Positions 1 to 5,375 of a stretch of 7,527 nt of DNA are shown here, piece after piece. Position numbers and translations under genes: made by a program. Where the stretch lies: the NCBI GenBank assembly GCA_945906915.1, contig CAMDSI010000102.1, positions 1 through 7,527 on the forward strand, in the 5' to 3' direction. Each line of letters begins with the position of its first letter. The first letter of the stretch is position 1. A model generated the notes under the pieces. That model made no database searches. It was not told where the DNA came from and worked only from the letters and a program-made list of their open reading frames with translations. Origin of the DNA: Spirosoma fluviale. Lineage in GTDB: Bacteria > Bacteroidota > Bacteroidia > Cytophagales > Spirosomataceae.

Positions 1-33
1 GAATTATCAAATCAAGGAAGAAATATCCTAATT

Positions 34-807
34 ATGCCAAACAATGATCTGAGCTGGCTTTCGCGTTCCGAATTATTAATCGGTTCGGAGGGAATCCAGA
101 AATTACAAAAAGCACATGTTTTAGTGGTCGGCTTAGGGGGCGTAGGCTCCTTTGCCGCTGAATTCATCGCACGTTCTGGCGTAGGCAGAATGACGATCGT
201 CGATGGAGACGTGGTAGATCCAACGAATCGAAATAGACAATTACCTGCTTTAGCAACGAACCATGGGGTTTCCAAAGCCCAAATCATGGCCGAACGCCTG
301 CAAGCCATCAACCCTGCGCTCGAATTAACGACAATCGAACAATTTCTTAGCCCAGAAGAGGCAAAAAACTTGCTAGAGTCGACTAAATTCGATTACGTGA
401 TGGATTGCATCGACTCTGTAACGCCTAAAGTCACTTTACTAAAAACGGCTTACGATCTAGGATTTAAAATTGCTAGCTCGATGGGTGCAGGAGGTAAAAT
501 GGATCCCACTAAAATCAGAACGGCAGATTTGTTTGATACCCGCGAATGTTATTTAGCGTCCCTAGTACGCAAAAGAATACGTAAAATGGGCGTTGGAAAG
601 GGGATTAAAGCGGTATTCTCTTTGGAAAAAGTCAAAGATGAATCCTTAATCCTGACCGACGGAAGCAATTTTAAAAAATCAGCTTATGGAACTATTTCCT
701 ATCTTCCTGCGGCTTTCGGAGGAGTAGTTGCCTCCATCGTCATCAGGGACCTGTTAGACGAGCCGATACCCATGGAAAAGAAGCTTAAATTACCCAAAAT
801 AAAATGA
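34..807 (+). CDS. tcdA: tRNA threonylcarbamoyladenosine dehydratase (TcdA/CsdL, E1-like)
   Basis: TcdA is a cytoplasmic E1-like enzyme that uses ATP to dehydrate t6A37 of ANN-decoding tRNAs to the cyclic form ct6A. Visible in the 257-residue product: the nucleotide-binding loop GLGGVGS (33-39), acidic D57 ending the second strand, the N-x-N-R-Q element (65-69), K81, the MDCIDSV strand with D124 and D127, GAGGKMDPT (151-159), and a C-terminal SYLPAAFGG segment. The length is close to E. coli TcdA (about 268). There is no CXXC zinc pair and no rhodanese domain, which argues against MoeB or ThiF. The ATG is preceded by a purine-rich AAGGAAG at 14-20. The frame stays open to the window edge, so a longer N terminus cannot be formally excluded, but the chosen start gives the usual family N terminus. 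The stop overlaps the mogA start by 4 nt, implying co-transcription. Confidence 0.93.
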   Translation: MPNNDLSWLSRSELLIGSEGIQKLQKAHVLVVGLGGVGSFAAEFIARSGVGRMTIVDGDVVDPTNRNRQLPALATNHGVSKAQIMAERLQAINPALELTTIEQFLSPEEAKNLLESTKFDYVMDCIDSVTPKVTLLKTAYDLGFKIASSMGAGGKMDPTKIRTADLFDTRECYLASLVRKRIRKMGVGKGIKAVFSLEKVKDESLILTDGSNFKKSAYGTISYLPAAFGGVVASIVIRDLLDEPIPMEKKLKLPKIK

Positions 808-1319
808 TCAAAATAGGCGTCATCAATGTATCCGACCGGGCTAGCGCAGGGATCTACGAAGATATTCCGGGCAAAGCTGTAGTCGAATTACTGAAGGAAT
901 ACCTCGAATCCGATTTCGACGTAGTCTACGCCGTTGTACCCGACGAACAAGATCAACTCGAGGCGAAGATGATTGAGATGTCCCAGGAGGTTTGCCTCCT
1001 AGTGACCACTGGCGGAACAGGCCCCGCCTTGCGCGATGTTACACCAGAAGCGACAGAAGCCGTTTGCCAAAAAATGATGCCAGGTTTCGGCGAATTAATG
1101 CGCTCTGTAAGCTTGCAATATGTACCTACAGCTATCCTAAGCCGCCAAACAGCCGGCATTCGCAATCAAACGTTAATCTTGAATTTACCTGGAAAACCAA
1201 AAGCCATTAGACAATGTTTGGAAGCTATTTTCCCAGCGATCCCCTATTGCATCGATCTCATTGGTGGACCCTTCTTGGTGTGTAGGGAGGAGAATATGAA
1301 GGCTTTTAGGCCGAAGTAG
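804..1319 (+). CDS. mogA: molybdopterin adenylyltransferase MogA
   Basis: MogA transfers AMP from ATP to molybdopterin, activating it for molybdenum insertion by MoeA in molybdenum cofactor synthesis. The 171-residue protein resembles E. coli MogA along its whole length: N-terminal GVINVSDRASAG (5-16), VPDEQ (45-49) with D47 matching catalytic D49, TTGGTGP (68-74), RDVTPEAT (77-84) with D78 matching catalytic D82, MPGFGELMR (92-100), VPTAILSRQ (107-115), LNLPGKP (126-132) and an AFRPK end. This places it with stand-alone MogA rather than MoaB or a MogA-MoeA fusion. The start lies in an ATGA overlap with the tcdA stop, so translation is probably coupled; no separate Shine-Dalgarno is visible. 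No other molybdenum-cofactor gene lies in the window. A hairpin begins inside the last codons and covers the stop. Confidence 0.95.
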   Translation: MIKIGVINVSDRASAGIYEDIPGKAVVELLKEYLESDFDVVYAVVPDEQDQLEAKMIEMSQEVCLLVTTGGTGPALRDVTPEATEAVCQKMMPGFGELMRSVSLQYVPTAILSRQTAGIRNQTLILNLPGKPKAIRQCLEAIFPAIPYCIDLIGGPFLVCREENMKAFRPK

Positions 1320-1333
1320 AGCGAAGCTCTACT
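1315..1333 (+). other. perfect hairpin covering the mogA stop codon
   Basis: The arms AGTAGAGC (1315-1322) and GCTCTACT (1326-1333) are perfectly complementary over 8 bp around a GAA loop, and the TAG stop (1317-1319) lies in the left arm. No T-run follows on the plus strand, so this is not a textbook intrinsic terminator. It may help end the mogA message or protect its 3' end. It is the first of three adjacent inverted repeats between the convergent genes. Confidence 0.55.
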
Positions 1334-1390
1334 CAAAGTTCAAAGACCAAAGTTCAAAGTTCAAATCTGGTCTTTGATCTTTGGTCTTAT
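1334..1390. repeat. heptamer tandem repeat A (CAAAGTT family) with inverted copies forming a hairpin
   Basis: Five contiguous 7-bp units start at 1334, 1341, 1348, 1355 and 1362: CAAAGTT, CAAAGAC, CAAAGTT, CAAAGTT and CAAATCT. They are followed by inverted units at 1370-1376 and 1377-1383, which read CAAAGAC and CAAAGAT on the minus strand, plus a partial unit at 1384-1390. The two halves pair: 1343-1352 with 1379-1388 (10 bp), one T-T mismatch, then 1354-1359 with 1372-1377 (6 bp), leaving a 12-nt loop. In layout this resembles the short tandemly repeated repetitive sequences (7-mers) described in cyanobacteria; I make no claim of homology. The block could act as a weak bidirectional terminator, but neither side carries a clear T-run. 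Confidence 0.8.
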
Positions 1391-1394
1391 AAAT

Positions 1395-1453
1395 AAATGG
1401 TAAATGATGAATGAATTTTTACCATTCACCACTTACCATTTACCATTTACCAT
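1395..1453. repeat. heptamer tandem repeat B (TTACCAT / ATGGTAA family) with inverted copies forming a hairpin
   Basis: Three plus-strand units run from 1397 (ATGGTAA, ATGATGA, ATGAATT). They are followed by five contiguous units in the opposite orientation at 1419-1425, 1426-1432, 1433-1439, 1440-1446 and 1447-1453, reading TTACCAT except for TCACCAC in the second. Positions 1395-1413 pair with 1423-1441 around a 9-nt loop with 17 of 19 matches. The two A-C mismatches on the plus strand become G-U pairs in minus-strand RNA, so the fold is fully paired only in the transcript of the folP-aminotransferase operon, which enters from the right. The last unit touches the first base of the aminotransferase stop codon. 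Its unit sequence is unrelated to repeat A. Confidence 0.8.
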
Positions 1454-2268
1454 CATTTTTCATTTGCTAACAACATCCCATAAAGTTTCTCCGTCACCTT
1501 CCCCCTCTTCCCATCTCCTATCTGTTTACCATCAATGGAGAAAATAGGTAAGACACGCTTCGTACTTCCGGTTGTAAATACTTCATCCGCGTTAATGAAA
1601 TCTGCTAAAGAACAAACACCCACACGAACTTCGTAAACAGAGGAAGCTAATTCAATCACCTTCTTCCTGGTAATTCCTTCTAAAATATGGTCTGATGGCG
1701 TGTGAATCACACCGTCTTTGACATAAAACAAATTAGAGCGCGAGGACTCTGAAACGCCAAATTCAGGGGTATAATAGATCAAATCATCGCCACCTGCTGC
1801 ACGAACTGCAGGCATTTCACGTAAAGCGAAAGCATAATTCAGCGATTTGATATCCGCCATTTCACGATTGTATTCGCGACTCATTAAACGCAACCCGGCG
1901 GTAGGCTCCGCGAAGGAGAAAATACCTGGGAAAATATATAATTCAGATTCGCCTACCGGATCGAATCCATTCAAACTGAAACCGGCTGTTAAAACCAGTT
2001 TAACTCCCAGGCAAGGATCGACGGATTGAGCTGAGATCTCATTAATTAAAGTAGCTAGTGACTCTTTAGAATAGCTATGATTCAAACCCATTTTAGCCGC
2101 CGAACTCAAAAAGCGATCCAAATGATCAAACATAAAGATGGGTTTCCCATCCATGATGCGGAAGAAATCAAAGATGCCAAAGCCGCGCAAGAAACCGACA
2201 TCCTTTACAGATATAGTCACCTTCTCCGGATCCTGCCAAGTACCTTTATAATAAATGGGATATGCCAT
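1453..2268 (-). CDS. class IV PLP-dependent aminotransferase/lyase, candidate 4-amino-4-deoxychorismate lyase (PabC)
   Basis: This is a fold-type IV pyridoxal-phosphate enzyme of 271 residues, a typical length for the family of branched-chain aminotransferases, D-amino acid aminotransferases and aminodeoxychorismate lyases. Visible elements are R52 in HLDRF (phosphate contact), the Schiff-base lysine K141 in IKSLNY, the pyridine-nitrogen glutamate E174 in GVSESSRSN, the ILEGITRKKV helix start (195-204), and TTGSTKRVLPI near the C terminus. Sequence alone does not settle the substrate. The neighbour is informative: the start lies 23 nt inside the end of folP, giving tight coupling with a folate gene and favouring the PabC reaction that releases p-aminobenzoate and pyruvate. 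A branched-chain or D-amino acid aminotransferase remains possible. The ATG has no clear Shine-Dalgarno. The gene ends against repeat block B. Confidence 0.88.
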   Translation of the reverse strand: MAYPIYYKGTWQDPEKVTISVKDVGFLRGFGIFDFFRIMDGKPIFMFDHLDRFLSSAAKMGLNHSYSKESLATLINEISAQSVDPCLGVKLVLTAGFSLNGFDPVGESELYIFPGIFSFAEPTAGLRLMSREYNREMADIKSLNYAFALREMPAVRAAGGDDLIYYTPEFGVSESSRSNLFYVKDGVIHTPSDHILEGITRKKVIELASSVYEVRVGVCSLADFINADEVFTTGSTKRVLPIFSIDGKQIGDGKRGKVTEKLYGMLLANEK

Positions 2269-3115
2269 TTTGTTGTAATTTTTGAACTAAATGAATTGTT
2301 TCTTTGGCCTCTTTCACATCGTGCACGCGTAAAATCGATGCTCCCTGCAACAAGGCTACGGTATGCAAAACGGTGCTGCCATTTAAGGCCTCATCAGCTG
2401 AAACGCCTAATTCTTTCCAAATCATCGTCTTACGAGACAATCCCGCTAAGATGGGCGCCCCTAATAATTTGAAAGACCGCAGATGTGCCAAAAGTTTATA
2501 ATTATGATCCAACGATTTAGAAAAACCAAAACCTGGGTCCACGATCAAATCCTTGAAACCGCGGGAGCGTAGCTCCTGGACTTTTGGCAATAAATCGTGT
2601 ACTACTTCTGCTACCACATTTTGATAATCTGGCACCTCGTGAACGTTTTCGAAACGTCCCACGCTATGACTCAGAATATAAGGAACTTGATTCTCAACGA
2701 TGAAATCGAAGACGCCTTCGTCCATTTGACCGGCACCAATGTCATTAAAAAGATGTGCCCCAGCGGCTATAGCCGCTTTCGCCACCGCCACCCGATACGT
2801 ATCTACGGAGATTATAACAGCAGGAAAAGCCGACGCAATAGCAGAAATAATCGGGCAAACCCGATCAATTTCCTCTTGTGGGCTAACCGGAGCTGCTCCG
2901 GGTCTTGTCGAATGACCACCAATATCCAAAATCACTGCACCAGAAGCGATCATGGAGGATGCCTGCTCTAGAGCTAATTCAATAGAAGTAAAGCGACTTC
3001 CTTCGTAAAATGAATCTGGAGTGATGTTTAATATACCCATAATTTTGGGCTCAGAAAAATCAAGCAATTGCCCATTTAAACGGATTGTTTGACTTGTGGA
3101 AAAAAGAGCGTCCAA
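2246..3115 (-). CDS. folP: dihydropteroate synthase FolP
   Basis: FolP condenses p-aminobenzoate with hydroxymethyl-dihydropterin diphosphate to give dihydropteroate, the sulfonamide-targeted step of folate synthesis. The 289-residue TIM barrel shows, in order: MGILNITPDSF (26-36), DIGGHSTRPGA (64-74), SVDT (103-106, D105), FNDIGAG (123-129, N124), DPGFGFSKSLDHNY (193-206), LAGLSRK (223-229, K229), LNGSTV (244-249) and RVHD (263-266). These cover the diphosphate, pterin and pABA sites. Two segments are unusual: H68 replaces the common Glu of GGESTRPG, and LSHSVGRFENVH (148-159) stands where LMHMxGxPxxMQ is usual. The start is TTG at 3115; no ATG lies between the in-frame stop (3128-3130) and the first conserved motif, and a second TTG (residue 17) is the only other option. 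The downstream aminotransferase overlaps by 23 nt. Confidence 0.94.
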   Translation of the reverse strand: MDALFSTSQTIRLNGQLLDFSEPKIMGILNITPDSFYEGSRFTSIELALEQASSMIASGAVILDIGGHSTRPGAAPVSPQEEIDRVCPIISAIASAFPAVIISVDTYRVAVAKAAIAAGAHLFNDIGAGQMDEGVFDFIVENQVPYILSHSVGRFENVHEVPDYQNVVAEVVHDLLPKVQELRSRGFKDLIVDPGFGFSKSLDHNYKLLAHLRSFKLLGAPILAGLSRKTMIWKELGVSADEALNGSTVLHTVALLQGASILRVHDVKEAKETIHLVQKLQQNGISHLL

Positions 3116-3142
3116 ATCGAGTGAATTTTAGGATAATTTAAA

Positions 3143-3150
3143 TAATTTTG
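3143..3150 (+). promoter_or_regulatory. candidate Bacteroidota -7 promoter element (TAnnTTTG) for the DUF1599 operon
   Basis: TAATTTTG fits the TAnnTTTG -7 consensus of the Bacteroidota primary sigma factor exactly and lies about 40 nt upstream of the DUF1599 start in the divergent 75-bp gap. A matching TTG at -33 is not visible at the usual spacing, so this rests on one box only. Transcription would start near 3155, leaving a leader of about 35 nt. No equivalent box was found on the minus strand for folP in the same gap. Confidence 0.4.
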
Positions 3151-3190
3151 TAGGCTATAAAAACGTGAGCATCGTCTAAAAACTGTATCT

Positions 3191-3769
3191 ATGAATAGGG
3201 ACTCAACGCCTTCCCAAACCGAAATCGAATATCGCCAAGTAATTTCATACTGCAAAGCCTTGTTTGATAAAAAAAACAAAGATTACGGTACTTCATGGAG
3301 AATTTTACGACTATCTAGCTTAACCGACCAAATCTTCATCAAAGCACAACGCATTCGCAGCATCCAAGAAAAAGGAGCACAAAAAATCGCGGATGGAATC
3401 GAAGGGGAGTTCATTGGGATTATTAATTATTGCATCATTGCTTTAATTCAAAAATCCTTAGAAAATTCGGATCAGATGGAATTCGCTCCGGAAGAATTAG
3501 GCGGCTTTTACGATCAACAAGTGGAAATCACCTTGGAATTATTACGCAATAAAAACCACGATTACGGTGAGGCATGGCGCGATATGCGCATTAGCAGTAT
3601 GACGGATTTAATTTTGATGAAGATTTTCCGCACCAAGCAAATTGAAAATAATGATGGGGTAACACTCGTTTCTGAGGGTGTGGAGGCTAATTACCAAGAT
3701 ATGCTGAATTATGCCGTCTTCTGTTTAATCACTTTGAAGGGCGAACAACAACAGCAGCAACAACAATAA
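3191..3769 (+). CDS. DUF1599 (nucleotide-modification-associated, Nmad1-like) protein with two tandem domain copies
   Basis: This 192-residue soluble protein is of unproven function. It is an internal duplication: residues about 18-88 and 112-182 share the pattern KNxDYGxxWRxxRxSSxTDxI, then K, R, an EG-x-E element and a closing NY-xxxx-LI. Examples are KNKDYGTSWR (28-37) and KNHDYGEAWR (121-130). This is the signature I associate with DUF1599, a domain linked by earlier comparative work to modified-nucleotide systems, though many Bacteroidota carry it as a housekeeping gene. The predicted fold is mostly helical; I infer a nucleotide or nucleoside ligand without proof. The protein ends in seven glutamines (186-192). 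Its stop overlaps the next start by one base (TAATG), implying coupling with the DoxX-like membrane protein. The ATG is the first in frame after the candidate promoter; no strong Shine-Dalgarno is visible. Confidence 0.85.
   Translation: MNRDSTPSQTEIEYRQVISYCKALFDKKNKDYGTSWRILRLSSLTDQIFIKAQRIRSIQEKGAQKIADGIEGEFIGIINYCIIALIQKSLENSDQMEFAPEELGGFYDQQVEITLELLRNKNHDYGEAWRDMRISSMTDLILMKIFRTKQIENNDGVTLVSEGVEANYQDMLNYAVFCLITLKGEQQQQQQQ
3746..3766 (+). repeat. CAA/CAG trinucleotide tract encoding a C-terminal polyglutamine
   Basis: Seven consecutive Gln codons (CAA, CAA, CAG, CAG, CAA, CAA, CAA) directly precede the TAA stop of the DUF1599 gene. Length changes by whole triplets would alter the tail without shifting frame. 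The tract also forms the leader immediately upstream of the next gene's start, where no Shine-Dalgarno is present. The mixture of CAA and CAG suggests it is not a very recent slippage expansion. Confidence 0.85.
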
Positions 3770-4851
3770 TGACCAAAATCGCAAAGATTTTATTGGTAGG
3801 GATTTTCATCTTTTCAGGTCTCATTAAATTGAATGACCCGATCGGAACCCAGCTAAAGCTAGAAGAATACTTCGAGGTATTCTCGGTGGACTTTGCATTT
3901 ATGGCCGGTTTTTGGAAATTCTGGATTCCGTATTCTTTGATTTTGTCTATCCTATTAAGTAGCTTAGAAATTGTATTGGCGGTGGCTTTAGCGCTTAATT
4001 ACCGCATTAAACAGACCTTGTATGCCTTCTTAGGAATTTTAGCCTTCTTCGGATTCCTAACTTTCTATTCAGCCTATTTTAATAAGGTAACTGATTGTGG
4101 ATGCTTTGGCGAAACAATCAAATTAACGCCCTGGACGTCATTTGGAAAAGATATATTCTTAATTATTCTGACCCTAATTTTATTGCTAACAAAGAAACCG
4201 GCAGACAAAAAAACAGGCAAGTGGGTGACAGCAACAGCTATCATCAGTATTGCCTTAGGCATATTCTGCTATTTCCACCTACCTATTAGCGATGGTTTGC
4301 CCTACGCGATCGGGGATCACATTCCCACGAATATGAAGGAACGGGAGCCATTGAAATTCTCCTATGTCTACAAGATTAATGGAGTCGATACGGAATTAAG
4401 TGAAATGCCTTCGGATACGACGGCACAATTCATTTCGATGACAGCCATCAACGAAAAGGAGGCCAAACCACTCATTACGGACTATCAATTATGGGCAGAG
4501 GGTGATACGACTAATTACACGCAAGAGAGCTTTAAAGGGGCTAAATTGATGGTGATTATACCCAATATTCATCACATGAATGAGGAGGCATTACCAGAAA
4601 TCGAGCAGCTGACTAAAGGTTTAAAAAATATCACCATTTGGCTAGTTTCTGCCTCCCCGGATGCGGAGGTAAACGCCTTACGTCATAAATACCAATTAGG
4701 GTTTCCTGCGCTTTCTGCAGATACCAAAATATTAAAAACCATTATTCGCTCTAGCCCCGGATTGTGGCTAATAAAGGATGGAACGGTGAAAGGAAAGTGG
4801 TCTTCCTTTGCCCTACCCTCAGCGGATGAAATTCAACAAAGCCTAGAATAA
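3769..4851 (+). CDS. DoxX/MauE-like membrane protein with C-terminal thioredoxin-like domain (BT_3928-type)
   Basis: This is an inner-membrane protein of 360 residues. The N-terminal half has hydrophobic segments at about 4-22, 54-76, 82-104 and 126-143, the four-helix DoxX/MauE arrangement, plus a fifth at about 153-170. Family marks are GLIKLNDPIGTQLKLEEYF (17-35) and a TDCGCFGETIKLTPW segment (108-122) carrying C110 and C112 in the CGCFG motif. Residues from about 171 on are soluble and look thioredoxin-like by alternation of strands and helices (KLMVIIPN 259-266, NITIWLVSAS 287-296, SPGLWLIKDGTVKGKW 329-344), but contain no cysteine, so this part cannot be a dithiol oxidoreductase. The start overlaps the DUF1599 stop by one base, and aroK follows after 5 nt. 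A redox or quinone-linked role is suggested by MauE and DoxD relatives, but the substrate is unknown. Confidence 0.83.
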   Translation: MTKIAKILLVGIFIFSGLIKLNDPIGTQLKLEEYFEVFSVDFAFMAGFWKFWIPYSLILSILLSSLEIVLAVALALNYRIKQTLYAFLGILAFFGFLTFYSAYFNKVTDCGCFGETIKLTPWTSFGKDIFLIILTLILLLTKKPADKKTGKWVTATAIISIALGIFCYFHLPISDGLPYAIGDHIPTNMKEREPLKFSYVYKINGVDTELSEMPSDTTAQFISMTAINEKEAKPLITDYQLWAEGDTTNYTQESFKGAKLMVIIPNIHHMNEEALPEIEQLTKGLKNITIWLVSASPDAEVNALRHKYQLGFPALSADTKILKTIIRSSPGLWLIKDGTVKGKWSSFALPSADEIQQSLE

Positions 4852-4856
4852 AAAGA

Positions 4857-5375
4857 ATGAAGAATATCTATTTAGTAGGAATGCCGTCCTCGGGTAAAAG
4901 TACTTTGGGAAAAGAATTAGCTAAGAATATTGGGTACTCCTTTATGGACATGGATAAATTAATTGAAACCCGTGAACAAAAGACTGTATCCGAGATTTTC
5001 TCTAATTTAGGTGAGGCACATTTCCGTGAAATAGAAAAAAAGACGCTGAGAGGTTTTCAGCCCGATCAATCGATGGTCATCGCGACTGGAGGCGGCGTAC
5101 CGTGCTTTAATGATAATATGGACTTCATTAAAGAAAATGGTGTGAGCGTATTTTTAAATGTAGATGTGAACGATCTTGCGAAACGATTATACAAAGCACA
5201 GGGAAATAATCGTCCTTTATTGGATAAGTCCCAAAGCGAAGAAGTCGTCATCGCCTCCATCAAAAAAACCTTCAAGGAACGTCTCTCTTTTTACCAGCAA
5301 GCTGATGTCCAAGTAGACGGAGAAATCACGGTAAGCCAATTGCTTTGGCTATTAGACCAATACTTGCCGGTTTAG
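4857..5375 (+). CDS. aroK: shikimate kinase AroK
   Basis: AroK phosphorylates the 3-hydroxyl of shikimate with ATP in the cytoplasm, the fifth step of the chorismate pathway. The 172-residue length is typical. Visible are the Walker A loop GMPSSGKST (8-16), shikimate-contacting D33 in FMDMDKLIE (D31 nearby), R57 in GEAHFREIE, the TGGG motif (77-80) standing in for Walker B, the lid arginine R119 in NNRPLL, and R142 in ERLSFY near the end. All catalytic positions known for the family appear intact. It begins 5 nt after the DoxX-like stop with an A-rich leader (AAAAGA), so it is very likely transcribed with the two genes before it. Its stop overlaps the stop of the convergent outer-membrane gene by 4 nt, leaving no intergenic terminator space. 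Confidence 0.96.
   Translation: MKNIYLVGMPSSGKSTLGKELAKNIGYSFMDMDKLIETREQKTVSEIFSNLGEAHFREIEKKTLRGFQPDQSMVIATGGGVPCFNDNMDFIKENGVSVFLNVDVNDLAKRLYKAQGNNRPLLDKSQSEEVVIASIKKTFKERLSFYQQADVQVDGEITVSQLLWLLDQYLPV

Noticed and set aside
2..31. Possible 3' end of an upstream gene (frame ending in TAA at 29-31, just before tcdA)
   Set aside because: Only nine codons are visible and an alternative frame also stays open to 47; this is not enough to call a gene.
34..807. MoeB or ThiF identity suggested by the neighbouring mogA
   Set aside because: There is no CXXC zinc pair and no rhodanese domain, while the GAGGKMDPT and SYLPAAFGG segments fit TcdA.
1343..1388. Classical intrinsic terminator
   Set aside because: The stem is strong but no T-run follows it on either strand, so it is reported as a repeat hairpin only.
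1334..1453. CRISPR-like array
   Set aside because: The repeats are contiguous 7-mers with no spacers and no cas genes nearby.
2077..2472. 131-codon plus-strand frame across the folP/aminotransferase junction
   Set aside because: It is opposite two strongly conserved genes and has no family signature.
2597..2971. 124-codon plus-strand frame antisense to folP
   Set aside because: It lies fully inside a well-supported conserved gene, and its product has no recognisable motif.
5334..5350. Small hairpin (6-bp AGCCAA/TTGGCT stem) near the end of aroK
   Set aside because: The stem is short, lies inside coding sequence and has no T-run; it could occur by chance.
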